Assembly: GCA_934718135.1 (NCBI GenBank)
Contig: CAKUZW010000001.1
Location: 62,001 to 126,000, forward strand
Reading direction: 5' to 3'
DNA length: 64,000 nucleotides
From: an uncultured Candidatus Melainabacteria bacterium
GTDB lineage: Bacteria; Cyanobacteriota; Vampirovibrionia; Gastranaerophilales; Gastranaerophilaceae
Numbering within the stretch: the stretch's first letter is position 1; every line of letters begins with the position of its first letter. Position numbers and translations under genes: made by a program. Shown here piece after piece: positions 50,843 through 59,818 of the stretch. A model generated the notes under the pieces. It did no database searches. It was not told the DNA's origin and saw nothing but the letters and a program-made list of their open reading frames with translations.

Positions 50843-50882
50843 AAACCCCACAAGAGGATTTTCCCCACCGTGGGGTTTTGTT
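50843..50882 (+). terminator. Terminator of the pilin gene
   Basis: AAACCCCAC and GTGGGGTTT enclose a loop of about 18 nt and are followed by T residues. Confidence 0.7.
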
Positions 50883-50903
50883 TTACTTGCTTCATGATTT
50901 GGT

Positions 50904-51050
50904 TCTATCAAATGGATAGACTCTGAATCAAGTTCAGAGTGACATTTTTAAAGTTTTTGAGCCCGTGTCATTCTGAAAGCTTAGAAAATTTTTTGCGTTG
51001 AATGAGTATATAATTTTCTTGTTATTCAGAATCTATCAATGTTGATTTTT
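50904..51050 (-). repeat. Composite palindromic repeat, copy 2
   Basis: Reverse complement of the two halves seen at 20756-20882, in swapped order: CTGAATC...TTCAGAG first, then TTCTGAAAGCTTAGAAAA ... TTTTCTTGTTATTCAGAATC. Confidence 0.7.
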
Positions 51051-51258
51051 ATTTCTCAGACTATATTTATTATTTTAATGTTGGGCTAGAAAGCCCAACC
51101 TACTTTTTTATTATCAATGTTGTTGTGTTTTAAGGAAAATATATTTTGTAAAGAACTTATTCCCTATTCCCTTCAAAAGGATTCTTCGGCTAAAGCCTCA
51201 AGATGACGTAAAAATATTAACTTGACTCCACTTTATTTATATTTTTCTTTATGGTAGC

Positions 51259-52596
51259 ATGGATTTTGCTATGTGTGAAAAAGGGATTAAATATTATATA
51301 AAAGAATTATTGACAATTGCAGCCCCAATTATTATGGGCAATTTGGGTTTCATATTGATTGGTGTTGGAGATGTGGTCGTTGCAGGACGTCATTCGACAG
51401 ATACGTTTGCGGCAATTAGTATTGCGACTGCTATTTTGAATTGCATTTTGACATTTGGTATCGGGCTTATTTCAAGTATTTCTCCGCTACTTTCAAATTA
51501 CAGGGGAGAAAAGAAAACTGTTAAAAAGTATTTTTATCCGTCAATAAGGTTTGCGATGTTGCTTGCGATAATTACGTCTTTAGCGATTGTGGCATTTATT
51601 CCGATTATTCCTAAAATGGGATTTGAACAAAAATTGGTTCACCCTATTCAAGATTATATGTTGATTACGGCATTTAGTACATTTGGGGTGTATTTGCATG
51701 CTTGTTTGAAAGAGTTTTTGCAGGCATTTGAAATTGTTGTATTCCCAAATACTGTTACTATGTTGTGCGTATTTTTGAATGTTGCGTTGAACATTATATT
51801 TGCTTTCGGGTGGGGACCTATTCCTGAATTAGGTGTTGTAGGTTTGGCTATTGCAAGTATGCTTGTTCGTTATGTAATGGGTTTTTCGCTACTTATTTAT
51901 TGCTTTATTAATATGACATTCAGAAATTATCACGAAAAAGAATACTACCACAACATGTTAAAAATCGGAATGCCGATATCATTAGCGGTATTAGTGGAAT
52001 TTGTGGCATTTAACAGTATTGCAATTCTTATGGGTCGAGTATCGGGTGTTTATGCGGCTGCCCAAAATTTGGTTTGTACATTGACGACAATTTCGTTTAT
52101 GGTTCCTTTTGCAATTTCGAATGCTATTGCCGTTAAGGTTGGATTTGCACATGGGGCTCATAATTCAGTTGACCTTAAAAAATATTCTTTAGTTGGAATA
52201 GTTATGTCTGTCGGATTTATGATGTGTAGTGCGATTGTGTTTTCATCTATTCCAAAAACAATTGTCGGGATTTTTACGGTTGATAAGAATTTATTTAATA
52301 TTGCAATTCCTATTATGTACATACTTGGGGTGTTTCAAGTGTTTGACGGGTTGCAAGTTGCTCTTGCCGGAATTTGTAAGGGTATCAAACAAACAAATAT
52401 TGTTTTATTTGCAAATTTTGTAGCATATTGGTGTGTATCAATTCCTTTGGGGTGTTTTTTAGCATTCCATTGCAAGTTTAACTTGAAAGGTTTTTGGTTA
52501 GGTTTGGTTTCTGCTGCAATTTTGCTATGCTCAATTATGGTTTACAAGTTGAAAAAATATTATGATACAGAATACAAAAAGCAAGAACTGGTGTAG
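51259..52596 (+). CDS. MATE-family efflux transporter
   Basis: A 445-residue protein with about 12 membrane helices, in two similar halves. Features include the opening APIIMGNLGFILIGVGDVVVAGRHS, the second-half LAVLVEFVAFNSIAILMGRVSGVYAAAQNLVCTL, and FDGLQVALAGICKGIKQTN near the end. MATE transporters export drugs or metabolites using Na+ or H+ gradients. Substrate unknown. The start at 51259 has no clear Shine-Dalgarno sequence; the next in-frame ATG is at 51271. A weak hairpin (GCAAGAAC...GTTCTTGC) spans the stop and may terminate it. Confidence 0.9.
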   Translation: MDFAMCEKGIKYYIKELLTIAAPIIMGNLGFILIGVGDVVVAGRHSTDTFAAISIATAILNCILTFGIGLISSISPLLSNYRGEKKTVKKYFYPSIRFAMLLAIITSLAIVAFIPIIPKMGFEQKLVHPIQDYMLITAFSTFGVYLHACLKEFLQAFEIVVFPNTVTMLCVFLNVALNIIFAFGWGPIPELGVVGLAIASMLVRYVMGFSLLIYCFINMTFRNYHEKEYYHNMLKIGMPISLAVLVEFVAFNSIAILMGRVSGVYAAAQNLVCTLTTISFMVPFAISNAIAVKVGFAHGAHNSVDLKKYSLVGIVMSVGFMMCSAIVFSSIPKTIVGIFTVDKNLFNIAIPIMYILGVFQVFDGLQVALAGICKGIKQTNIVLFANFVAYWCVSIPLGCFLAFHCKFNLKGFWLGLVSAAILLCSIMVYKLKKYYDTEYKKQELV

Positions 52597-52631
52597 TTCT
52601 TGCTTACAAAATTGATAAATTTTTTTTAGAA

Positions 52632-52766
52632 TTATATAGCAAAGAATAAAAGTGCGAACATGCAACCTAAAGATGCTGCACTGAATAAAAACCAAGTGTG
52701 CATAACAGGATGTTGATAAGACCAAATTTCTTTAATTGTGCTTGTTGCATTAGTGATTGCTTGCAT
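52632..52766 (-). CDS. 44-residue small membrane protein
   Basis: MQAITNATSTIKEIWSYQHP, then a hydrophobic helix (FLFSAASLGCMFALLFFA) to the end. GGAGAGAGAG lies six bases upstream of the ATG at 52766, a strong ribosome-binding site that argues for real translation. It lies between convergent and divergent neighbours with room for its own promoter. Function unknown. It would be missed by length-limited gene callers. Confidence 0.6.
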   Translation of the reverse strand: MQAITNATSTIKEIWSYQHPVMHTWFLFSAASLGCMFALLFFAI

Positions 52767-52879
52767 ATAACTCTCTCTCCAATAAACTGATTTTCTATAT
52801 ATTCTATTTTCTATATTTATTGAAAAACAACATCACCTATTTGGTTGATTATTAATTTAGTTTAGCCTATTATTGATTT

Positions 52880-54154
52880 ATGCGAAATGTTGAATTATTA
52901 ATGCCTGCGGGCAATTTGGAAAAGTTGGAATATGCTGTAAGATATGGGGCAGATGCTGTATATCTTGGAGTTGTAGATTTTAGTTTAAGAGCAATGAGAA
53001 AGGGTGAAATTATCACTCTTGAAAACCTTAAAATGGCTGTAGATTTGGCTCACAGTTTGGGTGCAAAAGCTTATTTAACCTTGAATATCTTTGCTTTCAA
53101 TTCTGATATCAAACACTTGGAAGCATGTATGGATATAATTAAAGATGCAAATCCCGATGCGATTTTGGTCAGTGATTTCGGGATATTAAGGTTAGTAAAA
53201 AAATATATGCCGGATACAGAACTTCATATCAGTACGCAGACAAATATTTTGAATTATGAATGTGTAAAATTTTGGAGAGATTTTGGAGCAAAGAGGGTTG
53301 TTTTAGCTCGAGAACTTTCAATTCCTGAGATTGCAGAAATTAAAAAACAAGTTCCTGATATGGAAGTTGAATGTTTTATTCATGGTTCGCAGTGTGTTTC
53401 TTTTTCAGGAAGATGCTTGTTGAGCGATTATTTCACAAATGGAGAGAGAAAAGCCAATCATGGCAACTGCTCTCAACCATGCCGTTGGAGTTACAAACTT
53501 GTGGAAGAAACTCGTCCTGGGCAGTATTATGAAATTCACCAAGATGATAGAGGTTCACATATTTTGAGCCCTAAAGATTTGTGTTTGGTTGAACATTTGA
53601 AAGAAATGATTGATGCAGGCGTTGATTCATTCAAGGTTGAAGGACGTACGAAGAGTCTTTATTACGTTTCAGCAGTTGCAAAAACTTATCGTGCTGCAAT
53701 TGATGAAATCATGCAAAATCATGATGCTGATTTGTCAAAATATTTTATCGAACTTAAAAAAGTTGGAAATAGAGGGTATACAACAGGTTTTGCTCTAGGT
53801 GAGAATAAACCTGACAGTTACAGTTATGATATTTCAAAAGGTTTAGCAGGGGCGGACTTTTTGTTTGAATTTCATGACAGGAAAAAAATCTCTGAAGTTG
53901 ATATGACTTCAAATGATGACGTGAATGTTTATTTGGTAAAAATTAAAAATAAAATTCATTTGGGTGATGAAGTTGAGGTTATTACGCCAAAAGAAAAATT
54001 TGTAACCAAAGTAGAAGAAATTTTGAATGAAAAGGGTGAAAATCTGGAAGTTGCAAATACAAATTCTGATGTGTATTTGCAATTATCTCAAGAACCTGTA
54101 GATTATAAAATTGCCCTTGCTAGAACTATTGGGGTGAAAGAACATGTTTCTTAA
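52880..54154 (+). CDS. U32-family peptidase / RNA-modification-type protein
   Basis: A 424-residue protein. It opens ELLMPAGNLEKLEYAVRYGADAVYLG and carries the U32 signature ECFIHGSQCVSFSGRCLLSDYFTNGERKANHGNCSQPCRWSY, whose four Cys probably bind an Fe-S cluster. A C-terminal beta domain follows (KNKIHLGDEVEVITPKEKFVTK). Members are annotated as collagenase-like proteases, but several act in tRNA or rRNA hydroxylation (TrhP, RlhA), which is the more likely role. It overlaps the yqeG-like gene by 11 bases. Confidence 0.9.
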   Translation: MRNVELLMPAGNLEKLEYAVRYGADAVYLGVVDFSLRAMRKGEIITLENLKMAVDLAHSLGAKAYLTLNIFAFNSDIKHLEACMDIIKDANPDAILVSDFGILRLVKKYMPDTELHISTQTNILNYECVKFWRDFGAKRVVLARELSIPEIAEIKKQVPDMEVECFIHGSQCVSFSGRCLLSDYFTNGERKANHGNCSQPCRWSYKLVEETRPGQYYEIHQDDRGSHILSPKDLCLVEHLKEMIDAGVDSFKVEGRTKSLYYVSAVAKTYRAAIDEIMQNHDADLSKYFIELKKVGNRGYTTGFALGENKPDSYSYDISKGLAGADFLFEFHDRKKISEVDMTSNDDVNVYLVKIKNKIHLGDEVEVITPKEKFVTKVEEILNEKGENLEVANTNSDVYLQLSQEPVDYKIALARTIGVKEHVS

Positions 54155-54623
54155 ACCGGATTACAATTTGAAAAGTATTTATGACATCAATTTGGATGAA
54201 CTTCAAAAAATAGGTGTAAAGGCTGTTTTGTTAGATTTAGACAGCACAATTATGGCTTCTAAATCTGCTTGTTATACGGATGAGACTTTCAGTTGGCTTG
54301 AAAATGTTCAAGATAAATTTTTTATGGCTGTTGTTTCTAATAACAATAACAAAGATTATATTGAAAAAGTCAAAGCGATTTCTCCGTTCCCAATGCTATT
54401 TGGGGCTTGCAAACCAAAAACAGGGCCTGTTCGACAATTTTTGGCAAAACATAATGTTGAACCTAAAGATTGCGTTTTGGTTGGAGATAGACCTTTGACA
54501 GATATTTTATGCGGAAAATTTTTGGGTTGTAAAACAATTTTGGTTGACTCTATTACAGCTGGTACAGAATCTAAAATTGTAAGATTCGTACGAATGTTGG
54601 AGAGATTAACAATTCGTCATTAG
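54144..54623 (+). CDS. yqeG: YqeG-family HAD phosphatase
   Basis: A 159-residue HAD IIIA phosphatase. Motif I is LLDLDSTIM (nucleophile Asp), motif II is VVSNNN, and motif III/IV is ACKPKTGPV ... VGDRPLTDILCGKFLG. Family members act on phosphoryl substrates such as phosphatidylglycerophosphate in some bacteria; the substrate here is unknown. Length matches. Its start lies inside the upstream U32 gene, so translation is coupled. Confidence 0.85.
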   Translation: MFLKPDYNLKSIYDINLDELQKIGVKAVLLDLDSTIMASKSACYTDETFSWLENVQDKFFMAVVSNNNNKDYIEKVKAISPFPMLFGACKPKTGPVRQFLAKHNVEPKDCVLVGDRPLTDILCGKFLGCKTILVDSITAGTESKIVRFVRMLERLTIRH

Positions 54624-54810
54624 TTTGTTGTAAATCTTTAGATTGAAATTTTAGACCTGATATAATAACTGTTACAAAATATAAACCGTCTATAATTTAG
54701 TTATATCAAGCCTTTTGCGGTTTTTATTCCTTAAATTTAATAATATTTGCATTTTTTGCCTTAATAAAAACATTATGATATTATTGTGTAGAGAGTGGGT
54801 ATTTGTTTGT

Positions 54811-54822
54811 GAGTATATACTC
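54811..54822. promoter_or_regulatory. 12-bp palindrome upstream of the pilus/secretion operon
   Basis: GAGTATATACTC is perfectly symmetric and resembles the GTATATAC boxes upstream of the sigma gene at 8.5 kb. It lies about 60 bp before the first gene of the operon. Confidence 0.35.
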
Positions 54823-54880
54823 TAAATAAATGATACACAAAAGTAAGAGCTTTAATATAATGTAATTATAATAACATTAG

Positions 54881-55681
54881 ATGGGTGGGAATAACGTGAA
54901 TATAGATTATTACAGAAATGATAGTTGGGTAGGCAATACATTTAGCAAAAAAGGTAAATGTGTTATAACTTTGTTAGCTGTTGTTTTTTTCGTAGGAATA
55001 ATTGCCGGTGGCTGTGGATTTCTACAAAATATCGGAGGGGGAGCTGCTCCACAACAAGATACTCCTGTTGTAGCTGATACAAATCCTACTCCAAAGCCGG
55101 TGGAAGTTCCTTCTGAAAACACTATTGATGTTGATGATGAAGCAAATGAAGCAAGTAGCATGGTGTCTTACGATGTTACTTCAATAGGAAGATCTGACCC
55201 ATTTATGCCATCGGGTGAAATTGCAGCGTTTGAAGCTGCTAAAAAGTCTGCAATTGCTGAAGCTAATGCCCACAATGCTCAAATTGCAGAAATCAAGAGA
55301 AAACAAAAAATGGTAATTCGTGAAGCTGATGATATTAGTCCATACAGCTTTAACTTACCTGTACCTCCGACTTCTTTGGCTTCAACTGCGGCGGCTGCAG
55401 CTAAGATTACAAGAACAAAAGTTGTTGGTATTATGTATAACAAGGTTAGTCCGTCTGCGATTATCAATGTTGATGAAAAAGATTATCTTGTAAGACCGGG
55501 TGATAAAATTATCGGACAAGAATATAAAGTTGTACAAATCAATCCAAACTGGATTACAGTGAGTTTAGGTTCAAACGTTTATTCAGCAGGAATTGGTGAA
55601 TTGTTCTCCAAAGAAGAGTTTAGCAAAACTCAAAATGATTTATACAATTTGAAGAACAGATTTGGCGGTAGAAAAGGTTAA
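54881..55681 (+). CDS. PilP/GspC-like inner-membrane protein of the pilus/secretion core
   Basis: A 266-residue protein with one membrane helix (about residues 27-47, CVITLLAVVFFVGIIAGGCG), a Pro-rich linker, and a periplasmic HR domain at the end: KVVGIMYNKVSPSAIINVDEKDYLVRPGDKIIGQEYKVVQINPNWITVSLG. This is the PilP/GspC fold that contacts the secretin. Immediately upstream of the secretin gene it is in the usual position. The start is either ATG 54881 without a Shine-Dalgarno sequence or GTG 54896 with GGTGGGA before it. PilM, PilN and PilO are not in the window. Confidence 0.8.
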   Translation: MGGNNVNIDYYRNDSWVGNTFSKKGKCVITLLAVVFFVGIIAGGCGFLQNIGGGAAPQQDTPVVADTNPTPKPVEVPSENTIDVDDEANEASSMVSYDVTSIGRSDPFMPSGEIAAFEAAKKSAIAEANAHNAQIAEIKRKQKMVIREADDISPYSFNLPVPPTSLASTAAAAAKITRTKVVGIMYNKVSPSAIINVDEKDYLVRPGDKIIGQEYKVVQINPNWITVSLGSNVYSAGIGELFSKEEFSKTQNDLYNLKNRFGGRKG

Positions 55682-55708
55682 TAATAAAGAAAATAAGCAG
55701 GAGCAAAT

Positions 55709-57667
55709 ATGAAAAATAAGATTAGAGAAAAATTTATTGCAAGTGTTATGTTAGGGGCTTTTGTTCTAACAAACACTATGACCGGAGCTTTTGCAATGAG
55801 CGGGTATGGGTATTCTGACTCTGCAAGGCCAATGTTAAGATCAACCGGAGATGTAACATCATTAGATGTGTCACCATCTGAGGTAAAAATTCCAAATGCA
55901 AATTCTATTGTGAATTTGAGTTTGAGAGATGCAGATATTAAACAAGTTTTGAGAATGTTCGCAGATCAAGCCGGCATGAATATTATTTTCTCAGCTTCTG
56001 TTGATGGAACAGTAACAATGGATTTGGTTGATATTCCGTTAGAAGAAGCATTAAATCTTGTTGTAAAAACAAATAACTTGTTCTACGATGTTCAAGCTAA
56101 TACAATGGTTATTTCAAGCAAAGATGATCCTGTATCTGTAGCATCAAAAGGGATTACTTTAATTCCTGTAAAATATGTAAATGCTGCTGCGATTGCATCA
56201 TTTTTGAATACAAACATTTTTAATAAAGATGCCGGTATGAACCCGGGGATGTCAAATGACCCTGTTGTAACAATTAACCCTGCAACAAATGAATTGATTG
56301 TAATGGGTACTCAATCAGATGTTGAAATGGCAAAGAGAGTTGTTTCTCAATTTGATGTAAAACCGGCAATCACAACATTCAAAGTAAACCACACAACTCC
56401 AATGGAAATGGCTACTTTGCTTTGTGATTCATTCTTACCATCTACTATTTCTAGCGGTAATGAAGCTTCAAGTTCAAGCTCTTCAGGAGGATCCGGATCT
56501 TCATCAGGTGGTTCAGCTTCAGATGGTTCAGCTTCAGGTGGAGCTGCAGGAATAGCAACGGGTTTTGCTTCTGATGAAAGCAGTTCATCTGATTCAGGTT
56601 CATCTTCAGGTGGAAGTAGTAGCGGAATTTCTGTAGGTGGAGGTAAATTGTTATGCTCTGCTACATCTTCAGCTACTGCAAATAATTATGAAAGTTTACC
56701 ATTCCAAAACTTGTCAATTTCATACTTCCCAACATTAGGAACAATTCAAGTTATTGGTGGTACACCTACTCAAATCGACATGATTAGAGATTATATTGCT
56801 GCAAATGATAAGAAAACTCCTCAAGCTTATTTGGAAGTTCAAATCATTTCATTATCTGAATCAGGTAGTAAAACATTTGATAACACATGGCAGTTTATGA
56901 GCAAAAACTTCTCATTCAACGCAGGTGGCGGAACAGGTTTTGGAACAAGCCAATTCTATCCTATATTCTTTGCAGGTAAAGGTTATAAAGTCTTAGATTC
57001 TGAGTCTTATGATAGTGAGACAGGTGAATATGATTCATCAGGTGTAATTAAAAAATGGAGTGGTTCTCCACAACTTGTTTATGCAGTTAATTACTTAGTT
57101 GAAAACCAAAAAGGTAGAGTTTTAGCAAATCCTAGAATTTTACTTACAAGTGGTCAACAGTCAACTATCGACTTGACTTCAGACTATGTATCTAAAGTAA
57201 CTTCTGAATATTTGGATAATTCATCAGGTGCAGGTTCTGCTCAGGTTCAAAAAACTTATGAAATTTCAAATGATAACGGTATCAAAGTTACAATTACACC
57301 ATTTATCAGTCCTGACGGATATGTAACACTGGATATCACCCCTGATTATGCGACTATTAAAGAACAAATATATGCTAAAGGTGAAACAAAAGACCGAGAT
57401 CTTATGGCGACATTACTTCAAAGACGTAATTTAGACCTTAAAGGTGTACGTATCAAAGACGGTGAAACTCTTGTAATTGGTGGTATGATTCAAGAAGCTG
57501 AATCTAAATCAGTTGAGAAAATTCCGTTCTTAGGTGATTTGCCGGTAATTGGTATGTTCTTTAGAAGTACAGGTACAAGCAAATCTAAAGAAGAAATGGT
57601 TATTATGTTAACCCCTCAAATCATCGTTGATACTGAAGACGCAGTTGAAAATGATACTACTTTATAA
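55709..57667 (+). CDS. Secretin (PilQ/GspD type)
   Basis: A 652-residue outer-membrane channel. A signal peptide covers about residues 1-30 (FVLTNTMTGAFA). The STN/N0-like domain has VNLSLRDADIKQVLRMFADQAGMNI ... VDIPLEEALNLVVKTNNLFYDV. An N1 domain (VKYVNAAAIASFLNTNIFN) follows. A Ser/Gly-rich low-complexity stretch lies at about 250-310. The secretin pore is from about 430: GRVLANPRILLTSGQQSTIDL ... EKIPFLGDLPVIGMFFRST ... EEMVIMLTPQIIV. It forms the multimeric ring through which the pilus or substrates pass. AGCAGGAG precedes the start. Confidence 0.93.
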   Translation: MKNKIREKFIASVMLGAFVLTNTMTGAFAMSGYGYSDSARPMLRSTGDVTSLDVSPSEVKIPNANSIVNLSLRDADIKQVLRMFADQAGMNIIFSASVDGTVTMDLVDIPLEEALNLVVKTNNLFYDVQANTMVISSKDDPVSVASKGITLIPVKYVNAAAIASFLNTNIFNKDAGMNPGMSNDPVVTINPATNELIVMGTQSDVEMAKRVVSQFDVKPAITTFKVNHTTPMEMATLLCDSFLPSTISSGNEASSSSSSGGSGSSSGGSASDGSASGGAAGIATGFASDESSSSDSGSSSGGSSSGISVGGGKLLCSATSSATANNYESLPFQNLSISYFPTLGTIQVIGGTPTQIDMIRDYIAANDKKTPQAYLEVQIISLSESGSKTFDNTWQFMSKNFSFNAGGGTGFGTSQFYPIFFAGKGYKVLDSESYDSETGEYDSSGVIKKWSGSPQLVYAVNYLVENQKGRVLANPRILLTSGQQSTIDLTSDYVSKVTSEYLDNSSGAGSAQVQKTYEISNDNGIKVTITPFISPDGYVTLDITPDYATIKEQIYAKGETKDRDLMATLLQRRNLDLKGVRIKDGETLVIGGMIQEAESKSVEKIPFLGDLPVIGMFFRSTGTSKSKEEMVIMLTPQIIVDTEDAVENDTTL

Positions 57668-57717
57668 TCAAAAGCTTACAATGGTATTATCGAAAAAGAA
57701 AAGTTATTAATATATAA

Positions 57718-59811
57718 ATGAACGCACTAATTTTAAGACTAAAAAATAGCATAGATACAAAGATACTCGAAAGTATTGATAAAAATCTAATGGGACAATA
57801 TCAGTTTGTACCGATTAGTATCAAAGATAACTTTCTCTTTGTTGCTGTTTCAAAAGTCTCAAATAAAGATAGTGTTAATGAAATATTAAAGAAAACTTTT
57901 GATAAATCAATTAAATTTATGCTTGTTGGAGAAGATGACTTGAAAGAGTTACTTGCATCCTTATCAATTCCGGTTGCAGTAGAGTCTTCATCAGCACCTT
58001 CTCCGGTTCAAGCACAAAGTTCCGGAGCTTCTCCTGTTGCACAAAAATCTGCTCCTAGCCCTAGAGGTTCAGGCGAAGTTCCGGCAGGAAAAAATCTTAA
58101 ATTAGGTGAAATGCTTTTGGCAAAAGGACTTTTGACAGAAGTTCAATTGATGAAAGCATTATCAGAAGCAAAACGTAAGGGTGTTCCTATTGGTTCAATG
58201 TTGTTTGAAATGGGAATTATCACTCTTGATCAGTTGAAAGATGTTTTGCATGATCAAACCGGTTATGAATTGGTTTCTGCTGACCAATTAGCTAATCAGA
58301 AAAAATTTATTACAGCGTTGCCTGAAGACTTTATCAAGACAAACTCTGTAATTCCGATTTCTTCTGACGGTAAAACTCTTGTTATTGGTGTTGTTAAACC
58401 TATTAAACAAGATGTTTTAAAACAAATTATTTATTTAACAGGACAAAATCCTAAGCAGTTATTGATGACTCATTATGAGTTTCAAACTGCAATCAATACA
58501 TTCTTCTCTGAACAGAAACGTAAGACTGAAGAACTTATGAAAAATATGGCAGAGGAGAAGTTGGATGATCCTGATGAAATGTCGCTTCAAGACCAACTTG
58601 CCAATGAATTGCAAGATTCAACCGGTTCTGTTGCAAAATTTGTTAATCAAATTATTACAAACGCAATTGATAACAGGGTATCAGATATTCACATCGAACC
58701 AAGACTATCAGGTTATATCGTTCGTTACAGAAAAGACGGTATGTTGCAAAAAGTTCTTGATGTACCTGCTAACGTTGAATCCTCTATCATTGCACGTTTC
58801 AAAGTTATGGCAAGAATGAACATTGCAGAGCAAAGAAGACCTCAGGATGGTACGTTCTCTATCTCGTATAACAATTGTTCTTACGACTTCCGTATCAACA
58901 CATTGCCTGTATCAGGAAAAGAGAAGGTCTGTATCCGTGTACTTGCTCCTGCTGTCAGCCTTGCATCCGGTGATAAAGAAATCAGTTTGGTTGGTGCTAA
59001 TGATGCTGATATTGTTAAGGTTAAGCAAATGGTTTCTTGTCCGAACGGTATTATTCTTACATCAGGTCCTACAGGTTCAGGTAAAACAACTACATTGTAT
59101 TCCGTATTGAAGAGTTTGAACGATGAAACCGTTAATATTACGACAATTGAGGACCCGATAGAAATCAAGTTGGAAGGTGTTAACCAATCTCAAATCAACG
59201 CAAAAGCGGGTATTACATTCGCGTCTTGTATGAGAGCTATCTTACGTCAAGACCCTGATATTATTCTAGTCGGTGAAATTCGTGACTACGAAACATTGGA
59301 AATTGCTATTTCTGCTGCATTGACAGGTCACTTGGTATTAAGTACAGTCCACACAAACTCAGCAGCAGCTACAGTTACTCGTTTGATTGAAATGGGTGCT
59401 AAAGATTACTTGGTATCATCTACATTATCAGGTGTAATTGCTCAACGTTTGGTAAGACGTCTTTGTGATGATTGTAAGGAAGAATATCATTGCACAAGAG
59501 AAGAAGCAATGATGGTTACTCACAACGAAGATGAAATCAAAAAAATCATGGAAACTCCGATTTACAGAGCTAAAGGATGTAACAAATGTGGTTTCCAAGG
59601 TTATAAAGGTCGTTTGGGCGTATATGAGATTATGCAAATTACCAAAGAAATTAAAAGACTTATTGCTCAAGGTGCTCATGACCTTGAAATTGAAGAAAGT
59701 GCAGTTGCAAATGGTATGACAACATTGCACAGGTCTTGTTTCCAACATATTCTAAAAGGTTGGACAACAATTGATGAATTTGTCAGAGTCTTAGGTATGG
59801 CAGGCGAATAG
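57718..59811 (+). CDS. Pilus-assembly / type II secretion ATPase (PilB/GspE type)
   Basis: A 697-residue motor. The MshEN-like N-terminal domain is at about 125-260 (LKLGEMLLAKGLLTEVQLMKALSEAKRKGVPIGSMLFEMG); some members bind c-di-GMP here, but the usual Arg is Lys. The ATPase has Walker A GPTGSGKTTTLYS, the Asp box TIEDPIEIKLEGVNQ, Walker B IILVGEIRDYETLEIAISAALTGH, and the tetracysteine zinc site CDDCKEEY ... GCNKCGFQGYKGRLGVYEI. It hydrolyses ATP to extend the pilus. No retraction ATPase (PilT) is in the window, which would fit a type II-like system or a PilT encoded elsewhere. Confidence 0.94.
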   Translation: MNALILRLKNSIDTKILESIDKNLMGQYQFVPISIKDNFLFVAVSKVSNKDSVNEILKKTFDKSIKFMLVGEDDLKELLASLSIPVAVESSSAPSPVQAQSSGASPVAQKSAPSPRGSGEVPAGKNLKLGEMLLAKGLLTEVQLMKALSEAKRKGVPIGSMLFEMGIITLDQLKDVLHDQTGYELVSADQLANQKKFITALPEDFIKTNSVIPISSDGKTLVIGVVKPIKQDVLKQIIYLTGQNPKQLLMTHYEFQTAINTFFSEQKRKTEELMKNMAEEKLDDPDEMSLQDQLANELQDSTGSVAKFVNQIITNAIDNRVSDIHIEPRLSGYIVRYRKDGMLQKVLDVPANVESSIIARFKVMARMNIAEQRRPQDGTFSISYNNCSYDFRINTLPVSGKEKVCIRVLAPAVSLASGDKEISLVGANDADIVKVKQMVSCPNGIILTSGPTGSGKTTTLYSVLKSLNDETVNITTIEDPIEIKLEGVNQSQINAKAGITFASCMRAILRQDPDIILVGEIRDYETLEIAISAALTGHLVLSTVHTNSAAATVTRLIEMGAKDYLVSSTLSGVIAQRLVRRLCDDCKEEYHCTREEAMMVTHNEDEIKKIMETPIYRAKGCNKCGFQGYKGRLGVYEIMQITKEIKRLIAQGAHDLEIEESAVANGMTTLHRSCFQHILKGWTTIDEFVRVLGMAGE

Positions 59812-59818
59812 GGGAATT

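Larger units (their letters stand above)
50788..51258. repeat. Gene-free region with terminator and repeats
   Basis: After the terminator at 50843 come the reversed composite palindromic repeat (50904-51050), a GTTGGGCTAGAAAGCCCAAC hairpin (51080-51099), a pyrimidine-rich repeat fragment (51149-51176), and a GGATTCTTCGGCTAAAGCC unit near 51179. No gene seen. Confidence 0.75.

Noticed and set aside
54683..54725. AAACCG...CGGTTT hairpin after the yqeG gene as a terminator
   Set aside because: Only six base pairs with a loop of about 29 nt; too weak to list.
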